Below, piece after piece: positions 21,500 through 34,500 of a DNA stretch of 64,000 bases. The notes beneath the pieces are model-generated. The model was not told the DNA's origin. It ran no database searches and saw only the letters and a list, made by a program, of their open reading frames with translations. The stretch is from Nymphaea colorata. Lineage: Eukaryota > Streptophyta > Magnoliopsida > Nymphaeales > Nymphaeaceae. The position numbers were made by a program, and so were the translations under genes. The DNA lies in assembly GCF_008831285.2 (NCBI RefSeq), contig NC_045146.1, positions 248,001-312,000 on the forward strand, read 5' to 3'. Every line of letters starts with the position of its first letter. Positions within the stretch are counted from its first letter, which is position 1.

Positions 21500-21890
21500 G
21501 GGGTGAACACAAGCTGAGCCCAGTCGAGCTCGAGTTCAGTTAGCTCGAGCTCGACTTAGCAGTTACGTGTTGAGCTCGAGCTCGACGAAGGCTCGACAAA
21601 CTCGTTTGAATAGAATTGACATTCATCATTACGTGTTGAGCTCGAGTTCGACTCGATTAAGGCTCGGCAAACTCGTAAACTCATTTGAATATATCGATTT
21701 GATTAAAACTCGACAAACTCGATTAAGGCTCGAGCTTGACTCGGCAATTACTTGTTGAGCTCAAACTCAACTCGATTATTTGAATGATGAGTCGACTCAT
21801 GAACTCGAGCTTGACTCGTTAAGCAAATAACTCTCCTAAAACTCGTTTATGAGTCAAGATTTAATGAGTCGTCGAGTAAATTGTTCACTC
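21500..21890. repeat. GAGCTCGA/CTCGACTC-rich dispersed repeat
   Basis: The words GAGCTCGAGCTCGAC, AAGGCTCGACAAACTCG and ACTCGATTAAGGCTCG recur in irregular tandem array. A diverged relative lies at about 46655-46960. These are typical decayed non-coding repeats of plant genomes; stop codons interrupt all longer frames. Confidence 0.6.
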
Positions 21891-22681
21891 GTAATTGAAC
21901 AGTCCAAGGATAGCCCCTGAGAATGGGCGTCATGTTTTGTGAAGGCTCAGTCTTGAAGCATTATAAGCTGCAGTTATACGGTGGTAAAAACCACTCTAAC
22001 CAAGTTGGTGTTGCAAAGAGTGAAACTTATCTTAAAAAAAAATAAGAGGAGGTCGAGAACTCGAGATCTTTCAAGATATAAGATTTTATATTTTTATAAT
22101 ATGAGGGCGAGCCATTGGTGCCCACTAACGGCAAACTTTGGAAAAGAGAACGAAAAATCAACATCACCAAGTAATTATTGTAAGTCATTCTTTATAATAT
22201 AATAGTGGTATTGCATCCGGACCTGCTGGCTCTCTCTGTTGTTCCTCAAAATTAAATGTACGTTTTATATTGGATGTTTACATCTTAATGAATAAAGAAC
22301 CTTAATGAATAAAGAACAGACACGCTGGAGTGTCAAAAAAATTCATTATATCAGCTCCCTTATGTTCTCCAAGAGGGTGCCTGACAATGGAAACCCTACG
22401 TTAGTATTTTATAAATATGTTTCAAAGACGGTTGGAACATTGTTTCATAAAGATGGATTTATGAAACACACTATCTTTGAAATACATATATTTATGAAAT
22501 GTTACAAATTTATAAAACACTACCATAGTGTTCTTATTGCCAAATGCTAACAAACAGGATTTTAATAAACTTAACTGTGAAAAAAAAGATAAATGTTTAG
22601 ATTTTTTTTTCCACAACATGCCCTAGGATTTAATAAGAACAAAAGACGTTTTTTAATATCATCTAATTAGGTTGTTAATGT

Positions 22682-22860
22682 CAGGGGCAGAACCAGAAAA
22701 TTATGCATGAGGGATACCAATAATAAAATTTAAAATTTTAAGGGGTACCAATATGTGAACGAGACAAATAACCTTGAAGTATTAATATGCAAAAAAAAAA
22801 AAAAATGTTGGTCTTTGTGGACAATAGACCACGTAGTGTCAACTCCTGCCTCCGCCCATG
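22682..22860. mobile_element. 179-bp hAT-like MITE, CAGGGGC family
   Basis: It is flanked by a perfect 8-base duplication GTTAATGT (22674-22681 and 22861-22868). The ends are CAGGGGCAGA and the complement of CATGGGCGGA. The family matches the nested element at 16249-16440. The element is AT-rich inside and non-coding. Confidence 0.8.
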
Positions 22861-23172
22861 GTTAATGTTTAATGAAAAATCCATCATATTATTTCTATCA
22901 AATTAATTGTTAAATGAGTAAAAATTCCTATTTTGTCCTCTAAAAACCGTACACAAACTTTGTTAATACGTCTAGGTTGCCCTTGAATAATTTTCTAGCA
23001 TTCAAGACGTTTAGTTGCACAACTATTTTATATATTAGTGGTTAAAAAAGCAACTGATTTGGATACAGTTCATTAGGTGACAAAGTTAAAGGGGTTAACG
23101 CAAAGTAACAAGCTTGAATTTATCTCTATTGAGTGTATTTCAGTTTTTTATTATGCCAAGATCCACCTTAGG

Positions 23173-23600
23173 CTTGTCAATCGATCGGATTTGGATTAAA
23201 TATGCATGTGAAATGCTTCAAAAAATTCAGGCATAGATTTTTTTTTTTAACATCCGATTAAGAACTTATATCAGATTTGGATTAAAAAAATGACATTCGA
23301 TTGAATTCAAGTTGGTGTTTAGGATGATAGCTGATTGGATTCATGCAGATAAGTATCCAAATTCACACTTCGGCTCAATTTGAAATAAACATCCCTATAT
23401 CTAATATCTATACATTTTTAAAAGCTGGCTATTAATATACACGGAAAGTTTGATTCGGTCATCAATTTAAAAATTGGATTCAGATTGAATTCAGACTATA
23501 TATGAATTTAAAAGTCGGATTCAGATATCATAATTTTTGTTTCATTGAACTTTGAACTTGAATCCGAATATGTGAACATCTGATAATAGAATATGGAAAA
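23173..23600. repeat. GATGTCAA-family dispersed repeat copy
   Basis: It starts near GGCTTGTCAATCGATCGGATTT and is rich in GGATTCAGATT and GAATTTAAA words, as in 15927-16546. It is degraded and possibly composed of two adjoining fragments, since AACATCCCTATATC near 23389 looks like a right end. Confidence 0.5.
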
Positions 23601-25089
23601 AGTACACCTGATTTGAATTCCATGCATTGCATACCCATTAATGACCTAAGTTATTAATTGCCTCTCTTTGTCAACTGCATACAAAGTTGAGTAGGTCTTT
23701 AACAATATTAAAGTTATGTGTGTTTTCTATTTGTCACCAGTTCTTTGGGTGTCCTTTATTTATTAAAAAAGATATGTTAAATATTTACCATAAGCACGCT
23801 CGCTGCATTAGGTCAGGTCTTTCAACCCACTACTTGAGAATATTTAATTTGTTGATTTGTAGAATGTTGTTGTTCACATTTAAGGATGGGCAACTAGCTG
23901 GGTATCTCATGGGTAGTTGGGTTCCTAATCAGTGGTAGGCTGGGTTTAAGCTGGTTATTTAATACCCGAGCCTGGCTAACCCGAGTTGGGTATAAGGGCC
24001 TGGCTCGGCCAGATATATATTGAAATTTGATCGATAAATGCATAGTAATGATCGATAAATGTGCAGTGTAACCATGATAATGAATATAAACTAAGAGATT
24101 TTTTCTTTCTTTCTTTAAGAGTGAGTGGTTCATTCCACTACCTTTAAGAGAGGCTACTGCTTCTCCCTACTATACTTGTTCCTCTAGTTTTACAGAGAAC
24201 CTTTTACGGTTAAAAAGTGGAACGTGACAGTGATCCCTTCAAGATTCAAACACGAGTCGTTAGAGGAGGTAGACCACCTTATTACCCACTACAGTACCCG
24301 TACAGGATCAAATCGATCTTGTCCTTTGGAGGTAGACTTTGTCGTCACTATTGAGCATCATCAAGCCAGAGTTGTAAATAATGGCGTCGGCGGTTGGATC
24401 GATCTGCTTGCCGATGCAACTTATAAATATGATCCTCCCCCATTTTTCAATCTTCCGACCTTAGAAATATTTTTTAAGTAAAAACATATAAATTAACCTG
24501 CGTTGGTCATGATCATGTATTTGGTTGGTAGGGTCCAATACGGAGCGACATTAATAATACTGCATCGAAACAGAAGCCTTTGTTTGACTCCTGAGGCACG
24601 CCCATAGGTACATCAACTAACCAGATCAGGTAATACAATAGTACCTTTTACAGATGAGGACAGCCGGGAGTCCAAGTGGTTGATGCGGCAGTTTCCACGC
24701 CACCAGCGGCCTGCTATTTGTACGTAATTCAGCTGAACCCCTCTCTCCCTCTCTAATATATATATATATATAATGAACATATTCAGTAATATAATATGGT
24801 AAAGTTTGGTTGTCAGTTTGATTTTTTGTATGCATTATAATACTAACAGTCTCATTATCATAAGTCTCCGTATATTATGAAACAGTCATAAACCTTGAGA
24901 GAGAGGAAATGAGACAACTTTGACATTTCTTTTGAGTGTCTTCTGCTCACCTGAAAAGATGCAGAGGTTTCATTTTCATTCTACTGCGACCCTATGAATC
25001 AAATGTATTTAGAATAGCCTCGTTTTTATTAAATGCTTTCATCTCCATCTCCGTGACACTTTTTTTTTTCCAATAAACCATGTTGAAGA

Positions 25090-25395
25090 AATTATAGATC
25101 GAATTTGAATTGGATATGTCATTTATTATATCTGGTTTAGATATTCATATATTAGTTCCAACGTGAATGAAGGAAAGTCTATACTATATCCAAATTCACC
25201 TCTTTTGTTCATAGACCAAATCCGATTTTAAAATTTGCATATGGATCTAAACCACATTATGATATGTTAGCGGACTTTAAAAGGTATGGATATTGGCTAT
25301 TCATTTAAAATCGTATCTAAATAATCTATTCCGATGCCATTTTTTTTTTAATTCGATTGAATCTGAACCCTATCCGTTGACATTCTTAACTCTGC
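25090..25395. repeat. GATGTCAA-family dispersed repeat copy
   Basis: It contains GAATTTGAATTGGATATG, AAATCCGATTTTAAAATT and ends near CTATCCGTTGACATTC, which corresponds to the right terminus of the family. Non-coding. Confidence 0.5.
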
Positions 25396-26000
25396 GTAAA
25401 AGATAAACTATATACTTAGTGGATAATATATGTACTGGTTGTAAAGTGGAGAAGAATGTGTTAATGACCCCATACATAAATTGCGAAAGGAATAAATATG
25501 AAAAAGAACCTACAAGATGTTTAAGAAACATGCTGTAACATAATCAATTTAAAGATGGATTGAGGACAGTGGTGCACAATCTTTTTAATTCAATTGTAGC
25601 TCTTTTTATGAAAAATTAAGTTTCACGTTTAGTAGTTGAATATTTTGCTAAGAAACAAAAAAAGCCACTAAAACATTGGTCAGGATGAACTTACTGAAGA
25701 TTCCGAGTCGTGAAAAAAAAAAAAAAACACTACACATATGATCTTTTATCATATATCTATGTATATAAATTATGAAGATGTGAAGGACTCCAATTCCAAT
25801 ATTTATGAAACAATTTATGCTCGCCTTTTCGTTTACTGATGCTAAAAAGCGACTGGTCAGTAAAAAGAGGACCTACTTCATAAGGATAAACTAAAATACC
25901 CCTGTCAGTAAAAAGGAGAGCTCCTCCTTAAAATTAAAAAAAAAATGAAAAAGGTTAAAAGTCAGAAAAAAACAAGTTATATTTAAATTTTTTAATTCTT

Positions 26001-28517
26001 TTCTCTAAGTACATCTGTTGCTCGCTCTTCACTTTTGTGGGTGGTTGGATTTCTCAGCAACGTTACAGCTCCTAACAACTAGGCTGCGAAAGTCTGGATC
26101 CGGATGGCTTAGATTAGATATCGTACCAGGAGGTTAGATTGGTTCTCTCCTCTTCAGATTTGTATTATTCCCACGTAATTCTTTACGTGTTGTCATCTTC
26201 TCTCTCTCTCTCTCTTTCTGTGGTGGTGCTTTGCCATTCTTCATGGATGCGATTGTGTGTATTTTCCTAGTTTATTGATACGAGATGGTGCATTTTCTCG
26301 TGACTAATGATTCACATGGACGCCAACGCTTGAAGCATTTCTCTCTCTCTCTTTGTTGAATGCGATGGTGGTCTGGTTGCAGATATAAGTGTGAGTTAGT
26401 CTTAATGGTTCCCATCGCATCATCGTGTCAGTCTCTCTCTCTTTCTCATGGGTAGCAGACAAAATTACGAGCATGTAGAAGAATGGTACCATAGAGCAGC
26501 AAGGTTTTCATTTTTCAGTTCCTAGTCAAAGTTTTTTTTATTAAGATAGGCCGGTAACTGCTTAAACAGAGGTAAATTGCAGTCTGTGGGGACTAGTTTC
26601 TCTCAGAAGCAGACGAGGCTTGTCACTGCATAAGGTCCTGCTGTTTCTGGATGGGTGTACAATGACCGTCTGCCTTCCTTTGGGAGAGTATGCACATTAG
26701 TTGTTGCTGATGGGTTCCTTTTTGTCCACCATTTTCTTTTCTTTTTTCACGAAATACCAGGTCCACTCTCATTTTGCCAGCGCCCTTGAACTCTTGTGGA
26801 TATGTTGCTGCCACGTCGCCATTGAAGCCAAATTGAGAGCAATAAAAAAGGTGAAGGGGAAGTGAAGATAACCCGTTCGAAGTTTGGACCTTCATAAAGA
26901 CAATTTTTCTTTTTTCAACTCGATTGTATAGTGTTTTTCTTATGATTTACGGTTTGCTTTTAATAAGTAAATAGCGATATTATTGTATTTTCTACGGCCG
27001 AAAAAAATCGTGACAAAATCGAAGGAAATGAGGATCCTATATAGAAAAAGGAGAATTTGAACTTCTCGTAAAATGGGTGGTTCAGCTTTGCTGATCATCT
27101 ATACTTTCACTTGCAGTAGTCTTAGGTAGACGGTTTTGTTAATAACGATTCTTTGTGGCGTGCGGAGTTCAGGCTTTGGAGTTTGGTCACAGCGTTTGCA
27201 TGCTCTCTAAGTTGAATTGTTGTTGGTATCTCTTCTTCTTCTTCTTCTTCTTCTTTTGTTGTTTTCTTTAATAGCACTGTGCATCCTATTGTTTGTTGTT
27301 ATTTCTTCGCTATTCCAAATTCCTGCACCCATCTTTTCATCTGGCGCCTCTTAAAGCAATATAACCTGCTGCTTTTTACGGTTTTGGAGCCATAACTCGG
27401 TTGTTTTCTAGTTCTGCAATCTTTCTCATGGTTTTTCATCTGAATAATGAAGTATCATGTTTTGAAGCATAAAAATGAATGATTTGATGAAGTTTGTTTT
27501 AGTAGGACATGGTCTACGGTGCTGAAAACATGAACTCAATATTAAGCAGGATATCATCATTCTCTTTTTCCTCCATCTGTTTGCTTCCATGATGCTCAAC
27601 TTGTAGTTGTAACTGCTGTTGCTCAAGTGAATGCGTCAGTTTTCATCATTCATATGAAATTTTAAGTATTTCGATTAACTTTCTTCCGCAGACCATTTGG
27701 GTTGGAACAGCAGTAAAATCGAGTTTTGCAGGTGAAGCCTTTAAGTGGGGAGGCGATAGGTGTTTCGAAGAGATGCATATTTGAGGTAATGGATCTTCTC
27801 CGTTCATTAGCATGGGTTCTTTCTTTCCATATATTTTTGCGTTTTAAAGTATCTGATGCCTTTTAATTTTCTTGTCATTTTTGTCCAGTTCAAATTTTAT
27901 GTACAACTGAAGCTTTCTACGCGGCAGTTTAGCAGATGATGAAGTAGATTTTGAATTGGCCAAATGCTTTGACAGATGTATATTGTGAAAGACATGTATC
28001 TTTGAGGTGGTGGGTATTTCCCGTTCATTAGAATGGATTCTTACTTTCCACATAAATGTTGCAATTTTATGTTTCTGTTGGCTTTTTTACTATTGTTTTC
28101 TCCAGTGAAAGTGATATGAATTGAAGTCTTCAAGTGGTTGGGTAACCGATGGTGAAGTATATTTTCAATTAGCCAAATGGTTTGCTGATTGGAGATGTGT
28201 TACGATAGAAACTGGAGAACCTTGCCTTGTGTTATCGAGATTTCATGGCTGTGGTATGTTGTAAAACAAATTGTTGGCATAATGCTATAATTGGGGTTCC
28301 TCAATGGTTACTGAAGGAATAATGTAGCTCTAAAGAATAGGAATTGCACGCATCAGTCCTTTCAAGAAGTAGGCATGGTGGCCATGGTAGCTTCCCAAGA
28401 GATGCTTCAACAATGGGGAGAAGGCTGGGCCTGCGAGCTCAGGTGAAAGACCTAGAATTTTCTTGGGAGGGCAATAGAGCTTAGAAGAGTGGACATTGTG
28501 TCTGTGAAGATGAGGCC
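26001..28517 (+). other. Probable promoter and 5' leader of the SPA-like gene
   Basis: CT-rich tracts at about 26.2, 26.34 and 26.43 kb and a CTT run near 27.23-27.25 kb suggest promoter or leader sequence. From 27.67 kb a 217-bp unit is repeated three times, each with good acceptor signals and two with donors, so the leader is probably spliced. The frame of the coding ATG at 28518 is closed upstream by a TAG about 36 bases before it. Any extra N-terminal coding would have to come from an upstream exon joined within that interval. The true start site of transcription is not visible. Confidence 0.45.
27671..28260 (+). repeat. Triplicated 217-bp exon-intron unit in SPA leader
   Basis: Three diverged head-to-tail copies, at about 27671-27888, 27889-28105 and 28106-28260. 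Shared words include GAAGC(C/T)TT, GATGAAGTA, AT(T)GGCCAAATG(C/G)TTTG and ATGTATCTTTGAG followed by (C)CCGTTCATTAG. Copies 1 and 2 end in polypyrimidine acceptors (TTTTTGTCCAG at 27888, TTTTCTCCAG at 28105) and carry TTTGAG|GT donor-like sites (GT at 27786 and 28007). Copy 3 lost the donor and leads towards the coding exon. Confidence 0.65.
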
Positions 28518-31500
28518 ATGAGTATTTTGGAGCCCAGTGATGGTACCTTGCGTCAATGGCTAGACAATCCAGATCGGTCGATTGATCATTTGGAGTGCCT
28601 GCACATATTCAGGCAGATTATAGAGATTGTAAATGTCGCTCACTTGCAGGGAGTTGTTATTCATAATATTAGGCCTTCATGTTTTGTCATGTCTTCATTC
28701 AATTGCATTTCTTTCATTGAGTCTGCATCTTGTTCAAGCTCGGGATCTGATTCAAATAATGAGGCAGTGAAGTTGGTGGATCAGAATAAAGTTGGTGAGC
28801 TTATCTCTTCGTCTCCTGTTTGTTGTGGACTGACTCAGCAGAGACGCTTGCCTGCCCATGAAGATTCAAAATTGGATATCTCTCCAACAATTACTTACCC
28901 AAGAGATTCAGAAGGAAATGACCAACCTGGTGTTTCTCAGTCCGATGCAGAAACTTTGAGTTGCTTGAGGTCGACATCTGCATTTCCCATGACATTGTCT
29001 TCCATAGAGACTAAGGAATATGACAGGTGGGAGACATGGAGGACAATGCCTTCAAAACAAATTCTCTCCATGGAGATTAATTGGTACACCAGTCCAGAGG
29101 AAGCTTCTGGTGCTCCAAGCACTTATGCTTCAGATGTCTACCGCCTTGGTGTTCTTTTGTTTGAGGTATGATTTCTTTGTCCTTAATTAACTCTCAGAGT
29201 ATTTTCAAATAAAAACATGGTGTCCTGATTTATTATCTGTGCAATGCATTGTTTTCTGAGTGTGCTGGTCAAACATAATGCATTGTTTTCTGAGCATAAT
29301 GTGTTTCACATGCGAACCAGCTCTTTTCAACATTCAGCACTGAGGATGAGAAACTAAGAATGATGTCCAATCTTCGTCATCGTGTTTTGCCGCCTCAGCT
29401 GTTGCTGAAATGGCCAAAAGAAGCCTCATTTTGTTTGTGGCTGTTGCATCCCCAGCCTAATATTCGGCCAAGTATGAGGTGAGCCTCTATGGATCCCTGC
29501 AATGTCTTATGGTATATTATACTCAGAAAATTTGAAGTGCCAGCTTTTAGTTTCGGATGCAGGAAAAAATATGAAAATAATATTGTGTAACTCCAGCTCC
29601 TTGGTGACAATTTGAAATCTCATAGGTAAAATTTCAACATGATTCAACAATTATGCAGATTTCAGTTTGCATCTCTATGTGATTTACTTGGAAAAAAAGA
29701 AGTAAAGGCTATCTAGTCATTGCATGAAAAAGTTGCTGTTTGTCCACACTCCACAAAGCTTATCGTTACAATGGTTATCAACAAGTGCACTGACAGGGAA
29801 ATGCAGATGTACTTGGAGGGGTCTGTTCAAAAAGTAGTGTGGAATATGGTATGGCAAAGCCTGATGGGAACAATGTGAACTTTATGTTTTCCAGTTGTGG
29901 AAGAGCCCTTTTGTGTACAAGGAAAGTACTCAATGCAGACATTTTTATTTGCACTGGCTGCCAGACATTTGCTTTCTTGCTAAATTGCTCGCAAAAGAAT
30001 TGATTGTGGCAGTACATCACCATCAACATTGTAGCAGCTTTTTGGTGCATATCTGTATGATGAACACATGCTATGGCAAGTCTCTGTTGGTGATGATGAT
30101 TTTAGTGAAACCTGAAAATTAGAAGTATCCTGTCTCCTTTCAGGAAGTTGTATACTGAACTTTCAGTTCATAAAAAATTGATGGAAATTAGATGAGCTTG
30201 CTGTTGTTTTATAAGTTTGTTTTGGGCCTTGAGTATTGCGACACTCTATGGCTAAACAGGCCGAATTTATAAATGGTGCTTGTAGATCACCTTACCCTCC
30301 TTGTCGTGGCAGATTCAGTTAAATTTGAGCCCTGAGATTTTCCTCAGGGACTTCATCATTATATGAGTTTGTTTCCTTGTGGTCTCTGTCTCTCATTTCA
30401 TGACAGGCAGGCATAGTGGTCGACGATGTCATTTTGAGCACAAACAAAAGGGGACAATTTGGTGTTATGAAACAAAAGATGGGTTGCAAGACTGGTGAAC
30501 CTAGTGGCTAACTTTAAAATTTCCTTTAGTTTTGCTAGCTTCCAGTGATACAAAATAAACCTTGCCTGGTTTGTTCCAGGTCCAATGTCAATGAAGAAGT
30601 CTTTTCTGCTGAAACTTGATGATTGTTAAATCAAACTTGAAGATTTTGGTAAATCATTTGTTTTTTTCCAGAATTTGCAGATCTTTTGGAGGAAATTTTG
30701 ATGTATTTTGGCTGTGAGGTTTCTCCTTTTGGTTTATCATGGTTGACTTTCCATACAGGTGAACTGGAACTTGCTTGCCCCTTTCGTATCATGGGTCTCT
30801 GTCTCTGTCTCTCTGTCTCATTCTCGTTAGATTGTTGGACTATCATAGCTTATGTATCTTGAGTTCCAAATTGCGGGGAAATTTTGATATTTGCTGGAGG
30901 AATTTGGTGGGAACCTAACTTTTTTGCCAGCTGGTGAAGCTGTTCCATTACAATGAGGTCCTGTAATAGAAGAATAACTTTCTGAAAATCTGTGACATTG
31001 CTAAGCAATTCCTCGTTCTTTTTACATGTCAAGTGAAACATTGAACAAAATGGGAATAAGAAAGGGTGATATATCTTGGACCTCCAACTCTTCACTGAGC
31101 AAGGCAGAAACACTTGTCTATGATTAACTTCATGCTTGCAAAGTTTTGAATGGCTAAGTTACTGGGCTCCCCTTTAAATGCAGAAAAGCTTTCAGTCTAA
31201 GTTAAAATACCATTATTATAGCAAGAATGTTAAGAAGGCCATCACTATAGGTGTAGATAGAGTGATATGGAGACACCATCTGGAAAGCATTTCTCTTTCT
31301 GACTGTTTTGGTATATTGAATTTTCTGTTTGCAATCATGGAGAGAGAAAAATTGGTCATGATCTGTGCACCATTCCGCCATGCGTCAAATGACTGAAACT
31401 GTTATAATGGTCAATTCCATTCGGTCTAGAAAAGACTCATTCTGGATGCTTCTGAATTGAACATAATTTAGTTGAACACAATCTTTTCCATGTGATTGCA

Positions 31501-34500
31501 AGCCAAAGTTTATACGACCAGGAGACATGCTGTCACAGTGGTGTGTCGCAAAATATGTTACCATTTTGTCTTGTCATAGCTTGTCCACTTGAGCAGTGTA
31601 GGCCATTTGGCTAGTCAAGGGCATCAGCAGTTATAGTAATCTGGTTTGTGATACTCCTAAAGAAAAGAAAATTTTAAGAAATTAAGTGCACTGAATATGA
31701 TATATTGAATAGATTTCTGCCATTGAAACCAAATAAATAGGATTCTTCTAGAGTCAGTATCTTATGACGTATGTATGGTGATTGCCAAACTGATAAGGTC
31801 ATGTGATCTATGTTTTTTCATATAGTTTTTGAAGCCTCGTACAACACCTTTCCACTTGATGTCCTATCTTGAAAAGAATATATTGACTTATGGCATTTCT
31901 TTGTAGCTAATGGGAAATGTGCTTCCTGATGGCTTGAACTTGTTCTGATGATTATTGGCAGCATCTCTCCACAGAATATTTTGTTTTTCTCCTTTTCTTT
32001 TGCTAGTGGATTTTACTTTAAAGATGTCTTTGTGATGGGTCGTAACACTTCCCATTTCTTTCAGTCCTTCTTATAGGTTTCAATACTTCCTCATTTTAGA
32101 GGTGTTCTTCTATTTGCAACAGTTTCTCATCTCCTTCGATCTTTTCTTGCTAAAGGACAAATCCATTCAGGACATTCTCTGGTCCTTTCCTCCACCTTTT
32201 TTAAAGATTGAAAGAACATATGTAGAGAATATAGAAAAGAAGCTTTCTTTATTTTGATGATTAATGGCTCTTGTTGGTTTGGTAGTGTATTTAGTTGAGG
32301 GTTCCCTTTGAAAATGTACATGGTCTTAGGCTTGCCATTTTGACAAATTTTAAGGCAAATGGTTATTTTTTCTGTGCTTTTATCATTTCAACTTCTGAGG
32401 TTTGATTTCAGTCTTCCTTTTTTGGATGGCAAATGATATGTAGTGAGGTGTTGCAGAGTGAGTTCCTTGATGAATCCAGGGATAATGCAGAGGAGCGAGA
32501 AGCAGCAATAAAGATCAAAGAAGAAATAGAAGGTCAGGAAGTACTTCTGCAATTTCTTTTGCAGATGAAGCAGAAAAAGCAAGAAGAAGCAGACCGATTG
32601 CATGATATAGTTGGTTGTTTATCCTCTGACATAGAAGAAGTTGTAGTCCAGCAATCTTTTCTCTTGAACAAAAATGGAACACATACGGAATTAGAGAAAA
32701 ACAATGGTGTTGGTTTAGAAAAGCTGGAAGCATTGCCATCTTCTGTTGTTTTAAAGGATTCAACAAGCTTGTGTTCTCGAAAACGTTCAAAACCAAGTAC
32801 AGATGTTTACCAATCCAATATAGGTCCAGGAAGTTCAAAAAGTATGATGACTAAAAGTTCCCAAATGATGAAGAACTTTGAAAAACTGGAACTAGCTTAC
32901 TTTTCAACAAGGATCAAGACAATAAGGCCTGAACCAAGATCACAGAATAGAGGTTCACCTGGGAATAGCACTGTTCAAGGTTCAAACATGAGAACGGAGG
33001 AAAGTAATTTTAGTTCTATTGATAATTTAGCTACCAGGGGGTGCATCACTAATGCAAGACAAAGTGGATGGGTTAGTCCGTTTGTTGATGGCTTGTGCAA
33101 ATACCTATCTTATAGCAGGGTGAAAGTGAGGGCAAACTTGAAGCAGGCAGACTTACTGAATTCATCCAATTTGGTATGCTCCATGAGTTTTGATCGAGAC
33201 AAGGAATTTTTTGCCACAGCTGGTGTGAATAGGAAAATTAAAGTTTTTGAGTGTAATATGGTACTTAATGAAGATCTTGACATTCATTACCCTGTGATTG
33301 AAATGTCGAGCAGATCGAAGGTTAGCAGTGTTTGCTGGAATAGTTATATAAAAAACCAAATTGCTTCAAGTGATTTTGATGGAGTTGTACAGGTGCAGTG
33401 GATACACATTTTATTTTAATTCTCAATTAAGTGACTTCATTCTTATGATGATAATTTTTCTTGCATCTATTTTTCAGGTGTGGGACAGTACAAGGGGTCA
33501 GGCTTTCATGGATTTAAGGGAGCATGAGAAACGTGTTTGGTCGGTTGACTTTTCAAGAGCTGATCCAACCAGGTTGGCTAGTGGAGGTGATGATTGTGCT
33601 GTTAAACTATGGAATATCAATCAGGCAATTCTGTTCTTCACTCTCTGGACATCATCTTGTTTAGTCATATTATTTACTAGTATGATCACTTTTTAAATAG
33701 AAATATGACAGTAGTTTGTGTTCATCCGGAATTGCTGCAGGGTGCAAGTATTGGTACAATCAGAACTAAGGCTAATGTCTGTTGTGTTCAATTTCCTCCA
33801 AATTCTGCGCATACAATTGCAGTTGGTTCTGCAGATCATAAGGTCTACCTCTATGATCTTCGGAACACAAGAGTACCTTGCTGCACATTAGTGAGTCACA
33901 TGAAGACCGTGAGTTGTGTTAAATTCATCGATTCAACCACACTTGTTTCTGCATCAACAGATAACACACTGAAGCTTTGGGATTTATCAGTTGACTCATC
34001 AAGAGTGATAGCCAGCCCTGCTCAGACATTTAAGGGCCACACCAATCTGAAGGTTAGATGCATATTTAATGTCAAATTTCTTTTAAACACTCTGTAAATT
34101 TTATCTTACATAAACTAAACCTAGGCTTCAAAATGTCCCCTTTAATTTCTTTTCTCTTTTCTTTATGAGAAGGTGACATTCCAACAAATTAAGTATGGAA
34201 AAGATACATAATTAGTATGGATTAAAAGCATGAAAGTACTTGAAAGTCCAGAGGTTACTGCTAGGTTTTACCTTCAGAAAAGTACTTAATGTTTCCATCT
34301 TGAAGTATAGGCAGTGTATCTTTGAATAGTTCAATATTCTTGAACCCAAAAAGGTTAGTCGACTGGATGTAGTTTATGGTTCTTTCTGTTCTTCTGAATT
34401 TACTGTACAGGCACTAACCCAGTCGATTTTTTAATGAAATGAAGTCTTTTGAAGAAGTATGGCTAAAATTAGATTTATTCCATTTGTCACATGGAAGTAA

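Larger units (their letters stand above)
20279..26000. other. Intergenic repeats between lectin kinase and SPA-like gene
   Basis: After the 3'UTR of the lectin kinase I see no credible gene. The stretch contains an 87-bp tandem duplication (21.0-21.2 kb), a GAGCTCGA-rich repeat (21.5-21.9 kb), a MITE (22.68-22.86 kb), and GATGTCAA-family fragments (23.17-23.6 and 25.1-25.4 kb). A foldback-like stretch at about 22.38-22.62 kb has TTTATGAAA and TTTCATAAA words. A short (TA)n lies near 24756-24772. The open frame at about 24.22-24.48 kb (85 codons) has no recognisable domain. Confidence 0.5.
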
